From positions 248,001 to 312,000 of the forward strand of contig NZ_JAMKMR010000002.1 of NCBI RefSeq assembly GCF_023634645.1: a DNA stretch of 64,000 bases, given 5' to 3'. Positions 19,201 to 28,518 of the stretch are shown piece after piece; position 1 is the first letter of the stretch; each line of letters begins with the position of its first letter. The stretch comes from Vibrio sinus. GTDB lineage: Bacteria; Pseudomonadota; Gammaproteobacteria; Enterobacterales; Vibrionaceae. Made by a program: the position numbers and the translations under genes. The notes under the pieces are model-generated. The model saw only the letters and a list, made by a program, of their open reading frames with translations, made no database searches and had not been told where the DNA came from.

Positions 19201-20134
19201 AAATAAAAACAATAGAACGCTATTTGAAACCGCTCATGAAAAAAACCAGCCTCTGATTTCTAGCTTTGATCGCTCGTTTCATAAGCTTGTGCCTAACATT
19301 ACATTAGCAATCAAGGACTTTTGGTTCCAAGGCTATCGAGTAGGGCAAGTTCACCTTGACTTGCAGCGTCAGGGTGACAAGCTAGAATGGAAGAATCTGA
19401 CACTTAAGAGTGGTGCCAATCAGGTGAACGCCAGTGGATATTGGTTGCTCACTGGTGATAAGAGCCAGACACACTTTAATATCGCAGTAAAAGGAGAGAA
19501 CAATAGCGACGTGATGGAACGCTTTGGTATCACTTCAGGCATTCAGCAAGCGCCATTTAATATTTCTTCCAGCGTCACATGGGATGGAGCACCTTGGTCG
19601 ATGAGAGTGAATACGTTAAATGGTACAGTAAACACCAAACTTGGCAAAGGCGTGATACCCAATGTTAGCGGCGCTGCAAATTTGTTAGGCTTGTTTAGCT
19701 TAGACTCAATCATACGTAAGATGCAGCTAGATTTTACTGGTGTATTTGATAAAGGGATGGCTTTTGATTCCATTACCGGAACCGGGAATATCAAGGATGG
19801 GGTTTTTGTCACCAACGATATCAAGATGGATGCCGTTGCTGGTGTGATGAAGATTAAGGGGCTGGCTAACTTAAACACTGAGACGGTGGATGCAGAAGTG
19901 AACTTCACGCCAGATATCACCTCAGGAATTCCAGTGTTAAGTGCATTTGCAGTGACACCTGTTACAGCATTGTATGTGCTGGCCGTGACTACAGTAATTT
20001 CGCCGGTTATTGAGGTCTTTACCCAGGTTAATTATTCTGTCAAAGGGCCATTGAACAACCCCAAGGTCAAGGAAATATCCCGTAGTAAAGGTGAGTTTAA
20101 GTTACCAGAAAAGCTATTGGATGAAGTGAAATAA
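16253..20134 (+). CDS. yhdP: AsmA-like envelope protein YhdP (phospholipid transport family)
   Basis: 1293-residue protein with one N-terminal membrane anchor (about 12-38, FSLWSVASLLTIFAILVTSF) and a very long periplasmic beta-rich region ending in the AsmA-like C-terminal domain (about 1050-1260, containing the GTGNIKDGVF segment). YhdP, TamB and YdbH are bridge-like lipid transfer proteins linking inner and outer membranes. The length matches E. coli YhdP (about 1266). Start is GTG 16253 with AGAGG upstream; it lies 10 bases after rng and 11 before the nitrilase gene, in the conserved rng-yhdP-tldD order. Confidence 0.93.
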   Translation: MKGTLQRLWRFSLWSVASLLTIFAILVTSFRVLLPHLSHFQNDITRWVNDATGLEFQATSISGYWNNLHPYISLTGFTARLPDGSKVKLSAEDIDIEFNLVQSLLKAQPIVADLKVNGMDLDIRSVKLHSSSSVKPAHESEGQSFIRTLDHLLLRQLDGFTLKNSTIYYQSMDGGTRELNINSLKWANHGSKHRFQGLVSVASTQINSLHVNANFVDHGSLSNVSGEFYVAANNIQVAPWLSEHLKLETGIEQGQASFKSWLTLTESKPVQALVELGPSHLVWKNSTTHRLDIQSGVFNLFPQEKGWKAVGQSFAIKTDDKKWPKLEMALDWQPNSWHLNVSQLDISTISPLIKLLPGTESTDKLLTKVSPGGVLSDIRVQMGKNLDSLKYSAELTNGSMKQWYLLPEVNHLEAAIAGDAQKAVVNADLQNDELPYGDVFQAPLDIKNGHVRIVWQREHNGWALWSNDVDVSTPYLDALGEFRLDVPNNQSPLLSFYSEASLNNAGETWRYLPTLALGHGLTDYLSKAIQAGKVDNAQLLWYGRLADFPYSKHDGIFQASVKLKDAKFGFDTKWPAITDLNLNLLFQNDSMYFDSNQASLKGVKAVSLQGSIPEFAADGRLKIKAKVVGQGNAVRDYMTATPLVDSVGAALTTIQINGQVKSDFQLDIPLNGDKAHVWGYADLHDNQVHVQTPAMDLHSVTGRINFDNDVVNSKKLTATLLDQPISLNFDGENGSKAYDVKIHLDGNWKVKPLAPYVGQRWTSRLSGNAPWDAQVDIQLKDTGFTYQINGLADLKTVTSEYPYPLTKASGVNGRAKLEVSGNQESISARLAIPNLKYQTEIDIRKDVPILKSNYVVVGKGNYKVSPVVGNSVVVRTDKFDLDKWLDILFPSDSKTTAKKNAANKSSEIEIPTPQKITLDVKNLKFATLDWHDVKFTAKKKVLSWYMQLNSLEAKGEANYIDPYDLTVSLDRLQIYVPSLETSENKNNRTLFETAHEKNQPLISSFDRSFHKLVPNITLAIKDFWFQGYRVGQVHLDLQRQGDKLEWKNLTLKSGANQVNASGYWLLTGDKSQTHFNIAVKGENNSDVMERFGITSGIQQAPFNISSSVTWDGAPWSMRVNTLNGTVNTKLGKGVIPNVSGAANLLGLFSLDSIIRKMQLDFTGVFDKGMAFDSITGTGNIKDGVFVTNDIKMDAVAGVMKIKGLANLNTETVDAEVNFTPDITSGIPVLSAFAVTPVTALYVLAVTTVISPVIEVFTQVNYSVKGPLNNPKVKEISRSKGEFKLPEKLLDEVK

Positions 20135-20145
20135 AAAGGTGTCGC

Positions 20146-20967
20146 ATGAATGGTATCGGTATTATTCAAATGACTTCGGGGCCATGTTTAAAGACAAATT
20201 TGGCCTACATTGCAGATCAAGTTGAGGTTTTGGCAAATCAAGGTGCGCAGTTGATTGTTACACCTGAAAATGCCTTGATGTTTGCTAGTCGTGCAGACTA
20301 CCATGCTGCCGCTGAAATGCTCAATGATGGCGACACACAATCGAGCTTGGCTAAGCTGGCAAAAACGCATTCTGTTTGGTTAGTCATCGGTAGTTTTCCA
20401 ATCCTGCATGAGTCGGGGGTATATACCACACAATTGGTTTTTGACAACCACGGTACTTTGGCCTGCCATTATAATAAGCTGCACATGTTTGATGTTGATG
20501 TTGCTGATCAACATCAACGCTATAGGGAGTCGGATACGTTTACCCCGGGCGGAGAAATCAAGCTTAGTGACTCTCCAATAGGTTCCTTAGGGTTAACAAT
20601 CTGTTATGATCTACGTTTTCCACACCTCTATGCTGAGCTGGCAAATATGGGAGCTCAAGTTATATTGGTGCCTGCTGCGTTTACAGAAGTCACGGGTAAA
20701 GCGCATTGGGAGATTTTACTTCGCGCTCGAGCGATTGAGACTCAGTGTTGGGTCGTGGCGGCGAATCAAGTTGGCCAGCACCCTGGAGGGCGAAGTACTT
20801 GGGGGCACTCAATGGTGATTAATCCATGGGGCGAAGTCGTTGCTCAGCTGGAAAGTAAACCGGATAGCGTGGTTGTTGAGCTAGATATAAATCTTGTAAA
20901 GCAAGTAAGAGATAAAATGCCAATCCGACACCATACTCGGTTTGGGCAACAACTTATTGAAAATTAA
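20146..20967 (+). CDS. Carbon-nitrogen hydrolase (nitrilase superfamily)
   Basis: 273-residue cytoplasmic amidohydrolase of the Nit1/Nit2-like branch. The catalytic triad is visible: Glu in VTPENALMF (about 43), Lys in HYNKLHMFD (about 110) and Cys in LTICYDLRFP (about 152). Proteins of this branch include deaminated-glutathione amidase and omega-amidase, which recover wrongly transaminated metabolites; the exact substrate cannot be told from sequence. The gene is wedged between yhdP and tldD with gaps of 11 and 9 bases, so it belongs to that operon. Confidence 0.9.
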   Translation: MNGIGIIQMTSGPCLKTNLAYIADQVEVLANQGAQLIVTPENALMFASRADYHAAAEMLNDGDTQSSLAKLAKTHSVWLVIGSFPILHESGVYTTQLVFDNHGTLACHYNKLHMFDVDVADQHQRYRESDTFTPGGEIKLSDSPIGSLGLTICYDLRFPHLYAELANMGAQVILVPAAFTEVTGKAHWEILLRARAIETQCWVVAANQVGQHPGGRSTWGHSMVINPWGEVVAQLESKPDSVVVELDINLVKQVRDKMPIRHHTRFGQQLIEN

Positions 20968-20976
20968 GAGCAGACT

Positions 20977-22422
20977 ATGATTATAAATAGCATTGAAGAT
21001 GCGTTACTCAAGCCCGCAGGTTTGACGGAAAAAGATATCGCAGACACGTTGGAAAGCATTGCGACACGGCATATTGATTATGCGGATATTTACTTTCAAT
21101 CCAGTTGGCATGAATCTTTGGTGCTTGAAGATAGTATCATTAAAGATGGTTCTTTTAATATCGATCGTGGTGTTGGAGTAAGGGCGGTCGCGGGAGAAAA
21201 AACCGGCTTTGCTTATTCTGATCAAATTCAGTTAGATGGCCTGAAACAAAGTGCAGTTGCAGCTCGCGGTATCGCGAGAAAAGGGCAAAATGCCAGTGTC
21301 AAAGCGTTGCAACGCCATGCTACACCTGATTACTATCAATCGATTAATCCTTTATCTTGCTGGGAAAAAGAGCAAAAAACAGAGCTTCTTAAACAGCTAG
21401 ATGCTTATATCCGTACAAAAGAGCCTTTGGTGCAAGAAGTCTCAGTCAGTTTAAGCGCTGTCCATGAACAAATGTTGGTGGCGGCTACCGATGGTACTTT
21501 TGCTGGAGATGTTCGTCCTCTTGTCCGTTTGTCTATTAGTGTTCTGTTGCAAAAAGGCGATAGAAGAGAGCGAGGCAGCGCGGGGGGCGGTGGCCGATTT
21601 AGTTACGACTATTTCTTATCGGATGAAAACGGCAATAAAGTGGCTTACCAGTTTGCCGATGAAGCAATTCGTCAAGCTCAGGTTAATTTAGAGGCGGTGG
21701 CTGCGCCAGCAGGTAGTATGCCAGTGATCCTAGGTTCAGGTTGGCCTGGAGTGTTATTGCATGAAGCGGTTGGTCATGGATTAGAAAGTGATTTTAACCG
21801 TAAGGAATCTTCCGTATTCACGGGTAAAATTGGTCAAAGTGTTACCTCGGATTTGTGTACCATCGTTGATGATGGCACTTTAAAAGATCTGCGTGGATCT
21901 TTAAACGTGGATGATGAAGGCGTAGCAGGTCAATATAACGTACTGGTTGAAAAAGGGGTTCTGAAAGGCTACATGCAAGATAAGCTCAATGCTCGCTTAA
22001 TGGGAGTAGAGCCGACGGGGAACGGCCGAAGAGAATCTTATGCACATCTGCCAATGCCTCGAATGACGAACACTTATATGTTGCCTGGCGAACACACCCC
22101 TGAAGAAATCATATCAACGGTGAAAAAAGGTCTGTATGCGCCTAACTTTGGCGGAGGACAGGTGGACATTACTTCTGGAAAATTTGTTTTTTCTACCTCA
22201 GAAGCGTATTTGATAGAAGATGGTAAGATCACGCAACCAGTCAAGGGTGCAACCCTAATTGGCTCAGGTATTGAAGCGATGCAGCAAGTCTCTATGGTTG
22301 GCAATGATCTCAGCATAGATCGTGGAGTAGGTGTATGTGGCAAAGCTGGGCAAAGTGTTCCTGTTGGTGTAGGTCAGCCAACGCTTAAACTCGATTCAAT
22401 CACTGTTGGTGGTACAGATTAA
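20977..22422 (+). CDS. tldD: Metalloprotease TldD
   Basis: 481-residue subunit of the TldD/TldE (PmbA) protease, which trims peptides such as microcin precursors and the antitoxin CcdA in E. coli. The HEAVGHGLE motif near residue 262 is the HExxxH zinc site that marks TldD as the catalytic subunit. The C-terminal [20 protein letters not shown] segment is also conserved. The partner tldE is not in the window. It ends the yhdP-nitrilase-tldD group at a strong terminator. Confidence 0.97.
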   Translation: MIINSIEDALLKPAGLTEKDIADTLESIATRHIDYADIYFQSSWHESLVLEDSIIKDGSFNIDRGVGVRAVAGEKTGFAYSDQIQLDGLKQSAVAARGIARKGQNASVKALQRHATPDYYQSINPLSCWEKEQKTELLKQLDAYIRTKEPLVQEVSVSLSAVHEQMLVAATDGTFAGDVRPLVRLSISVLLQKGDRRERGSAGGGGRFSYDYFLSDENGNKVAYQFADEAIRQAQVNLEAVAAPAGSMPVILGSGWPGVLLHEAVGHGLESDFNRKESSVFTGKIGQSVTSDLCTIVDDGTLKDLRGSLNVDDEGVAGQYNVLVEKGVLKGYMQDKLNARLMGVEPTGNGRRESYAHLPMPRMTNTYMLPGEHTPEEIISTVKKGLYAPNFGGGQVDITSGKFVFSTSEAYLIEDGKITQPVKGATLIGSGIEAMQQVSMVGNDLSIDRGVGVCGKAGQSVPVGVGQPTLKLDSITVGGTD

Positions 22423-22458
22423 CTTTATCTCTTTCCATACCTATCTATACCCATAAAA

Positions 22459-22486
22459 AAAATGGTGGCTTTCGAGCCACCATTTT
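22459..22486. terminator. Bidirectional terminator between tldD and arcA
   Basis: AAAATGGTGGCT, a TTCG tetraloop, then AGCCACCATTTT form a perfect 12-bp stem. The A-rich flank on one side and T-rich flank on the other suit termination from both tldD (+) and arcA (-), whose stops lie 37 and 15 bases away. Confidence 0.92.
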
Positions 22487-22500
22487 CAATCTTAATTGTA

Positions 22501-23724
22501 TTAGATACTGTCTCTTTCCAGTGGGCAACTCATACACCTTGCACCACCTCGGCCTCGACCAAGCTCATTACCAGGAATAGTTAAAACAGTGATGCCTGCC
22601 TTGTCATATTTTTCGTTGGTATAGACATTGCGTTCATATCCAATAACCACGCCAGGTTTTACTGTCAGCACATTGTTGGCATCGTTCCACTGCTCACGCT
22701 CAGCTTCGTAATTGTCCCCGCCAGTGGTGATAATTTTGAGGCTATCTAGAGAAAGTGCATCCTCAATGGCGTGGATGTAGCTCGGTAGCTTTTCAACGTT
22801 CATGTCACCATTGTTGCCTTTCGGGGTTAAGCGCCAAGTATCTAAATCTTTTCGCATAATCTCCGGGTAGACAGAAAACGTGTCGACATCCATATGAGTC
22901 ATTACCGTATCTAGATGCATACAAGAGCGATGTTTTGGCAGATCAACGGCAATCACCTGTTTCGCTTGACCATGCTTAAACAAGCTCGCGGCAAGATTTT
23001 CGACTCCTTGAGGTTTGGTGCGCTCAGAAATACCGATAAGTACCGCATCTTTACCTATGACTAACACGTCACCGCCTTCGATATTGGCGTTATCATAATG
23101 CAAATCGTCATCACCAAAATATTTGATAAAGCCTTGGTTGGCAAACACAGGGTGCCAACGATAAATGGCTCGTAGGTGGTTGGTTTCTCTTTGTCGAGCT
23201 GGCTTTCTCATCGGGTTAAGCGATACACCACCATATACCCAGCACGAGGTATCACGAGTAAACAAGTGATTCGGCAAAGGTTCAATAACAAAATCAATTG
23301 GGCGATGCATTTTAGGCAGCATTGAGGAGGAATGGATAGGTAGTTCCGAATAGGCCAAGCCACCGAGTAATACCGTGGCTAAATGCTCGTTGTCCATTTC
23401 CGAGAGGTAGTTACGCAGATCTTTGGCAAAAGTTGGACCGTATCTAAAGTCGGATATTTGTGTATTTAACAGCCACTGTCTTGCTTCTGGAATTTCCAAT
23501 GTTTCGACAAATAAATCATGCAAAAGCAGTACTTCGACGCCTTGCTGAGTTAAGGTATTAGCAAAAGCGTCATGCTCTTTACCTGCTGCTTCCACTGCTA
23601 ACACGTCATCGAACAATAATTCATGACAATTAGAAGGAGTGAGATGGGTGAGTGCTCTCTCAGGACGGTTCAATAACACTCGCCTTAATTGTCCTACTTC
23701 AGAGCCTACATACAACTTACTCAT
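22501..23724 (-). CDS. arcA: Arginine deiminase ArcA
   Basis: 407-residue enzyme converting L-arginine to citrulline and ammonia. Guanidino-modifying motifs are present: [12 protein letters not shown] (about 150), EGGDVLVIG (about 212), [14 protein letters not shown] (about 268) and the catalytic cysteine in CMSCPLERD at residue 397 near the C-terminus. No arcB, arcC or arcD flanks it; the nearest carbamoyltransferase is argF about 19 kb away. Thus carbamoyl phosphate recovery must use other genes, or the enzyme serves ammonia production. A weak ARG-box-like sequence lies about 50 bases upstream. Confidence 0.96.
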   Translation of the reverse strand: MSKLYVGSEVGQLRRVLLNRPERALTHLTPSNCHELLFDDVLAVEAAGKEHDAFANTLTQQGVEVLLLHDLFVETLEIPEARQWLLNTQISDFRYGPTFAKDLRNYLSEMDNEHLATVLLGGLAYSELPIHSSSMLPKMHRPIDFVIEPLPNHLFTRDTSCWVYGGVSLNPMRKPARQRETNHLRAIYRWHPVFANQGFIKYFGDDDLHYDNANIEGGDVLVIGKDAVLIGISERTKPQGVENLAASLFKHGQAKQVIAVDLPKHRSCMHLDTVMTHMDVDTFSVYPEIMRKDLDTWRLTPKGNNGDMNVEKLPSYIHAIEDALSLDSLKIITTGGDNYEAEREQWNDANNVLTVKPGVVIGYERNVYTNEKYDKAGITVLTIPGNELGRGRGGARCMSCPLERDSI

Positions 23725-24304
23725 ATTACTTCCTTACTTTTTAACCTATCCATAATATATGACAAGATTGCGTAAAATATGCAAGTTACCACAATCATAG
23801 TAAATGCTAACACTTGGTTGTATTTTAGTTTTTTGTGTTAACTTTTAGTGTAAACAGTTTGTTTTTTAGCGAATTAGTCTATATGGCTGCGATGTGTTTA
23901 TTGCTTGGTTATTCGGCAATCTAGAGTTGGTGAAGGTGATTGAGATTGCTTTTTAGGTGGGTTTATATGCACTTTGTGTTTGATATTAAGGCAGAATGTG
24001 TTTGTTTATGCGATCTTTAACTTTACGTTTTATAGGCAATATAGAGATAGTTATGCTTATTTTGCTCAGGTTTGCTCTAAAAATACCTCTTTATAATATT
24101 CTAAATATTCACAGCTGATTTGCTATTACCAGATTTAGTCGCAATTAGCGTCCAATCGGCACTATTTGTAAGATGTAGCGTTAAATTGTACGACATATTG
24201 AGATAGTAATGGCAATTCAGCGGCATCCATGACATATTGCGTGCCTTATCATACCTGAAGTACAACTGACCCAGCATATAGTGGGAATAATTTGGAGAAA
24301 TGTT
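23725..24304. other. Intergenic region between divergent arcA and rraB
   Basis: About 580 AT-rich bases hold the promoters of arcA (-) and rraB (+). Near arcA, 23749-23763 (TCCATAATATATGAC) and 23769-23783 (TGCGTAAAATATGCA) resemble imperfect ARG boxes. A 70-codon minus-strand reading frame at 24101-24313 has no ribosome site or recognisable content and runs into the rraB start, so it is not called. No RNA gene was recognised. Confidence 0.5.
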
Positions 24305-24718
24305 ATGTCTCAAGAAGACTATCTATCTGTAGATGAGTTGATTGAAATTCAAAAAGAAGACACCAGAGACATTATTCAAGCGCTATTGGAAGATGGTAGC
24401 GATCCCGATGCTGTCTATGACATTGAGCACCATCTGTTCTCAGAGAACTTTGACACATTAGAAAAAGCCGTGATTGACGCTTTTAAGATGGGTTTTGAAG
24501 TGTTGGAAGCAGAAGAGACTGAGGATGAAGACGGCAATAAGTTGTTCTGTGTTGATGCAACAATGCAATCATCTTTAGACGAGGCTGTGATAGGAGAGCA
24601 GGTGAAAAAGCTGGTCGAATTGGCTGAGAAACATGACATCATTTATGACGGTTGGGGAACCTACTATGAAGGTGATGATGCTGTTTATGACGACGAAGAC
24701 GATTTTGAAGACGAGTAA
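24305..24718 (+). CDS. rraB: RNase E regulator RraB
   Basis: 137-residue acidic cytoplasmic protein that binds RNase E and modulates its action on selected transcripts in E. coli. The conserved central [19 protein letters not shown] segment and the very acidic tail ([14 protein letters not shown]) identify it. ATG 24305 is preceded by GGAG; an upstream in-frame start at 24281 has no ribosome site. In E. coli rraB adjoins argI; here it adjoins the other arginine-cleaving gene, arcA. Confidence 0.93.
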   Translation: MSQEDYLSVDELIEIQKEDTRDIIQALLEDGSDPDAVYDIEHHLFSENFDTLEKAVIDAFKMGFEVLEAEETEDEDGNKLFCVDATMQSSLDEAVIGEQVKKLVELAEKHDIIYDGWGTYYEGDDAVYDDEDDFEDE

Positions 24719-24790
24719 CCGTTAGAGTTTGTAAACCTCTACATCAGCAGCAATCGGAGATTGCTGCCATTGAATGGAATCCGTTGTTCT

Positions 24791-25564
24791 ATGCAGATAA
24801 TTCTCAATGCACCTTGGCAGCTGTCGTCTTTAACGGACATATCATTGCCACAATCCACATGTGCTCTGCCCACCTCACTCTCAGACGTGTTACCAAGCGC
24901 ATTGAGCGAAAATCAGATAGCGTGCCAAGAATGGTATTTATCCCATGAATTTGTATTGGAGAAGCACCAGTTAGATTACTCTGGCATAGACTTACTTATA
25001 ACAGGCATTGAGCAATATGCAGAAATACGCGTTAATGGATTGGCCGTTCTGGATTGTGATGGTTCAAGTGACATCTATCGCAGAGACATTCGTTCACTGC
25101 TTAATGTTGGCAGAAATCTGCTTGAAATGCTTTTTCTCGACCCCGAAGAATGTGGCTTTGCTGACCAATGCCTGCCCACAAACACGATAGATAAAACTCA
25201 ATCTGTAAGAATTGGGAAAGCACCATTACTTCAGTTTATTCAAAATGTTAGGATGGGGATGGTCTCAACTGAGCAAGTTTGGCATCATGGCGGTGGTTGC
25301 GAGCTTATTGTACGTGTAGGTTACCAAACCTTAAAACCTGGCCTAGTTTCGGCGTCGATTAAATTCGATGGCGTCACCTATCAAATCCCGATAGATGTTC
25401 GAGATAATCAGATAAAAGCCATTTTTCAAATAGAGGCACCTATATTGGGTCCATCTGGTCCAGAAGGTCACTATCAACTCTTAGTTGAGCTCGATGGACA
25501 ACAAACAGTATCAGAAATCGTTCTCAATGATGCGTTCAGTGTCGATGAACATATTTGCTCTTAA
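24791..25564 (+). CDS. Stand-alone GH2 N-terminal (galactose-binding-like) domain protein
   Basis: 257 residues resembling only the N-terminal sugar-binding jelly-roll of GH2 beta-mannosidases: an opening W-LSSLTDISLP segment, the WYLSHEF strand (about 48) and the AEIRVNGLAVLDCDG and RRDIRSLLNVGRNLLEMLF strands (about 85-125) that mark the fold. The TIM-barrel with the catalytic glutamates is absent, and only 74 bases separate the stop from the next gene, so it has not merely been split by a frameshift here. No signal peptide is seen. ATG 24791 is preferred; an in-frame TTG at 24761 would add 10 residues. It may be a carbohydrate-binding or regulatory relic; function unknown. Confidence 0.7.
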   Translation: MQIILNAPWQLSSLTDISLPQSTCALPTSLSDVLPSALSENQIACQEWYLSHEFVLEKHQLDYSGIDLLITGIEQYAEIRVNGLAVLDCDGSSDIYRRDIRSLLNVGRNLLEMLFLDPEECGFADQCLPTNTIDKTQSVRIGKAPLLQFIQNVRMGMVSTEQVWHHGGGCELIVRVGYQTLKPGLVSASIKFDGVTYQIPIDVRDNQIKAIFQIEAPILGPSGPEGHYQLLVELDGQQTVSEIVLNDAFSVDEHICS

Positions 25565-25638
25565 GTTGCTCCCTTGCTCTAAGAAAAGCCTATAAACCAC
25601 AATTGCTTGTGACTATTTTTCGTAAATGACGCGATGGA

Positions 25639-26604
25639 CTATTTAATTAATCCCACCTCACGATAATACTTTTTAGCCCCCGGGTGCAGCGGTATAGAGA
25701 TACCAGAAGTGATCATGTCTTCCTTTTTAATATTGGCTAAAGCAGGGTGCATGGTGATAAAGGTATCAAAGTTTTCAAAAACGGCTTTGGTGACGATGTA
25801 GGCGACCTCATTGGATGTGTTGGTACTAGTCACTAGGGTGGCGAGCACACCAAAGCTTTGAACCTCTGGCTGAATGTCTGAATACATACCCGCAGGTATC
25901 ATACTGTAGGCATAGTAAGGCTTGCCTGCGACAATTTTGTCTATTTGTGGGCCGGTAACGGGCACAAGCTTAGCCCCGCAAGCCGTGGTGGCTTCTTTTA
26001 TTGGACCATTTGGGTGGCCAACGACATAGACAAAGGCATCAATCTTGTTATCACATAAGGCTTGCGAACGCTTCGCTCCAGTGAGCTTGCTTGGTTGCTG
26101 AAAGCTTTCACCAGTCCACCCCATTGCTTGCATCACGACACCCATAGTGGCCCGGTCTCCTGAGCCTGGGTTACCGATATCCACTCGAGTGCCTTTAATG
26201 TCTTTAAGTGATTGTATATTGGCGTCGGGCTGGGCAATCAGGTTGAAGGGTTCAGTATGTAAAGAAAACAGAGCGCGTAGTTTTTTGTATGGGCCTTGCT
26301 TACTGAACTTGTTCGTCCCGTTGTATCCGTGGTATTGCCAGTCGGATTGAACAATACCAAAATCGAGCTCTTTCTCACGTATTGCGTTCACATTGAATAT
26401 AGACCCGCCCGTTGATTCTACCGAGCATCTAGTGTGGTGCTGCTTTCTTCCTTCATTAACGAGTTTGCAAATCGCACCACCTGCTGGGTAATAAACACCT
26501 GTGACAGAGCCGGTACCTATGGTGATGAACTGCTGTGCATACACAGGAGCAGTACTCAACATTAAGGTAAGCAAAGATACAATCATTAAAACGGTTGTCT
26601 TCAT
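25639..26604 (-). CDS. TAXI-family TRAP transporter solute-binding protein
   Basis: 321-residue periplasmic binding protein. The signal peptide (MKTTVLMIVSLLTLMLSTAPVYA) is followed by the TAXI family start ITIGTGSVTGVYYPAGGAIC, and the central DIGNPGSGDRATMGVVMQAMGW segment is also typical. TAXI proteins feed membrane subunits of TRAP type; no permease gene is adjacent, so its partner must lie elsewhere. From memory, the V. cholerae protein in the same position next to argR binds glutamate, which would suit the arginine/glutamate setting, but the ligand cannot be read from this sequence. The gap to argR is 181 bases, so it probably has its own promoter. Confidence 0.88.
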   Translation of the reverse strand: MKTTVLMIVSLLTLMLSTAPVYAQQFITIGTGSVTGVYYPAGGAICKLVNEGRKQHHTRCSVESTGGSIFNVNAIREKELDFGIVQSDWQYHGYNGTNKFSKQGPYKKLRALFSLHTEPFNLIAQPDANIQSLKDIKGTRVDIGNPGSGDRATMGVVMQAMGWTGESFQQPSKLTGAKRSQALCDNKIDAFVYVVGHPNGPIKEATTACGAKLVPVTGPQIDKIVAGKPYYAYSMIPAGMYSDIQPEVQSFGVLATLVTSTNTSNEVAYIVTKAVFENFDTFITMHPALANIKKEDMITSGISIPLHPGAKKYYREVGLIK

Positions 26605-26731
26605 GATATTACTTTGGTGATAAAGTGACTGAGTAATAGGTAAAGTGTATACAAACTGGCTAAATAAGCGGGGAAGTTATTATCGTGTTACTTCATAAGG
26701 AAATAACTACTAGGAATAAGGGACGAAGAGA

Positions 26732-26754
26732 CAGCGTGTAAAACGAACACGCTG
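26732..26754 (-). terminator. Weak hairpin downstream of argR
   Basis: CAGCGTGT and ACACGCTG form an 8-bp perfect stem with a 7-base loop, about 32 bases after the argR stop. It lacks a clear T run on the minus strand, so it may be an attenuated terminator. Confidence 0.35.
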
Positions 26755-26785
26755 CTTTCGAGTTGTTGCGATATTTTTCAGTTGA

Positions 26786-27256
26786 TTAGCCGGAATACTC
26801 GAACAATTCACACACTGATTCAAACACTTGCTCAGTAGTCACTGACATGGTTGGTGTGATAAATATAGTGTCATCACCGGCAACTACGCCCAATATGCCT
26901 TCAGATTTGCCAAGAGAATCTAATAGTCTGGCAATCAACTGTGCAGCGCCTGGTCCGGTATGGATAACAATCAGAGCACTATTTCTATCAATGCCTAACA
27001 CTAATTCTTTTAGCGAGCTTGATGCAGTTGGCACACCGAGTTCGGCAGGTAAACAATAGACCATTTCCATTTTGGCATTGCGTGTTCTCACTGCGCCAAA
27101 CTTGGTGAGCATGCGAGAGACTTTGGACTGGTTGATATTATCGAAACCTTCTTGCTTAAGGGCATCAACAATATCGCTTTGAGAACCGAATCGCTCCTCT
27201 TTTAGTAGGGCTTTAAAAGCGCGAACTAAGCTTTCTTGTTTTTCTGAATTGCGCAT
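26786..27256 (-). CDS. argR: Arginine repressor ArgR
   Basis: 156-residue hexameric repressor/activator that binds ARG boxes with L-arginine as corepressor. The N-terminal winged helix (about 1-70) contains the [24 protein letters not shown] recognition region in its usual form, and the C-terminal oligomerisation domain has the arginine-binding [15 protein letters not shown] (about 105) and [11 protein letters not shown] motifs. It is divergent from mdh, an arrangement conserved from E. coli. An ARG-box-like site 36 bases upstream suggests autoregulation. Confidence 0.97.
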   Translation of the reverse strand: MRNSEKQESLVRAFKALLKEERFGSQSDIVDALKQEGFDNINQSKVSRMLTKFGAVRTRNAKMEMVYCLPAELGVPTASSSLKELVLGIDRNSALIVIHTGPGAAQLIARLLDSLGKSEGILGVVAGDDTIFITPTMSVTTEQVFESVCELFEYSG

Positions 27257-27292
27257 GGTTTTGTTTCTTTCGTTATTGATGTATCGTTACTG

Positions 27293-27306
27293 TGAATATT
27301 TTCGCA
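27293..27306. promoter_or_regulatory. Candidate ARG box in the argR promoter region
   Basis: TGAATATTTTCGCA matches 11 of 14 positions of the palindromic consensus TGAATWWWWATTCA. It lies about 36 bases upstream of the argR start. A second well-matched box at the usual 21-bp spacing was not seen, so support is moderate. Confidence 0.4.
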
Positions 27307-27549
27307 TACCTATCTTAATATAGCTATCTTGACAAAAACTGATGCGTATTCTGGGGCTCAAAAATCATAAATAGGTTGCGATTCATGCAGTTTTATCGTC
27401 AAGGTGAGTGCAAATATATTGTACAAAGGTTCTGCGTTGCGTGACATCGCAAAGCTGATTTTTATTGTTTGTAATCAATAAATGATTGCTATAGTTTTTA
27501 AGCCCATATTTTCCGATAATAATTACTCTCTCATCCCAAGGAGAACACA

Positions 27550-28485
27550 ATGAAAGTAGCCGTTGTTGGTGCCGCTGGTGGCATCGGTCAAGCCTTAGCT
27601 CTTTTACTCAAAAACCACTTACCTGCTGGTTCTGATCTGGCTCTATATGATATTGCTCCAGTAACGCCGGGTGTAGCAGCAGATCTTAGCCATATCCCAA
27701 CTCCGGTATCGATCAAAGGCTATGCTGGTGAAGATCCAACGCCAGCATTGGAAGGCGCGGATATCGTATTGATTTCTGCAGGTGTTGCTCGTAAACCAGG
27801 TATGGATCGTGCGGATCTATTCAACGTTAATGCTGGCATCGTTAAATCTCTCGCTGAGAAAATTGCAGTCGTATGCCCGAAAGCGTGTATTGGCATTATC
27901 ACTAACCCAGTGAATACCACAGTGCCTATCGCTGCAGAAGTACTGAAAAAAGCCGGTGTTTACGATAAAAACAAACTATTTGGTGTGACCACGCTTGACG
28001 TGATTCGCTCTGAAACGTTTGTTGCTGAGCTTAAGGGCAAAAACCCAGTTGACGTGAAGGTTCCTGTTATCGGTGGTCATTCCGGTGTAACTATCCTTCC
28101 TCTATTGTCTCAAGTGGAAGGCGTGAGCTTCTCTGACGATGAAATTGAAGCATTGACCAAGCGTATTCAAAATGCAGGGACAGAAGTGGTTGAAGCCAAA
28201 GCGGGCGGTGGTAGTGCAACTCTATCTATGGGCCAAGCTGCTTGTCGTTTCGGTCTATCTCTGGTTAAAGCCTTACAAGGCGAAACAAATGTTGTTGAGT
28301 GCGCTTATGTCGAAGGCGCTGGCGAGCATGCTCCATTCTTTGCTCAACCGATTAAACTGGGTAAGAATGGCGTAGAAGAAATCCTAAGCTATGGTCCACT
28401 CAGTGCTTACGAGAAGTCTGCGCTAGATAACATGCTAGAAACGCTAAACGGCGATATCAAGATTGGTGTAGAATTCGTTAAGTAA
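27550..28485 (+). CDS. mdh: Malate dehydrogenase
   Basis: 311-residue NAD-dependent TCA-cycle enzyme interconverting malate and oxaloacetate. The N-terminal NAD site [12 protein letters not shown] (about 7-18), the substrate-binding arginines in [14 protein letters not shown] (about 77-90), the [11 protein letters not shown] segment (about 149) and the catalytic His in [10 protein letters not shown] (about 177) are all present. An AAGGAG site precedes the ATG. A 5-6-5 inverted repeat (TTGCG/CGCAA) at 27437-27452 lies in its promoter region. Confidence 0.98.
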   Translation: MKVAVVGAAGGIGQALALLLKNHLPAGSDLALYDIAPVTPGVAADLSHIPTPVSIKGYAGEDPTPALEGADIVLISAGVARKPGMDRADLFNVNAGIVKSLAEKIAVVCPKACIGIITNPVNTTVPIAAEVLKKAGVYDKNKLFGVTTLDVIRSETFVAELKGKNPVDVKVPVIGGHSGVTILPLLSQVEGVSFSDDEIEALTKRIQNAGTEVVEAKAGGGSATLSMGQAACRFGLSLVKALQGETNVVECAYVEGAGEHAPFFAQPIKLGKNGVEEILSYGPLSAYEKSALDNMLETLNGDIKIGVEFVK

Positions 28486-28518
28486 TGAGTTAGCGAAAGA
28501 AATATCAGTTTGAGATGT

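Noticed and set aside
22446..22455. TATACCCATA near tldD, identical to one half of the palindrome before the kinase gene
   Set aside because: A single half-site in a terminator region without the matching arm; chance is the simplest explanation.
24101..24313. 70-codon minus-strand ORF between arcA and rraB
   Set aside because: No ribosome site, no recognisable composition or domain, and it overlaps the rraB start.
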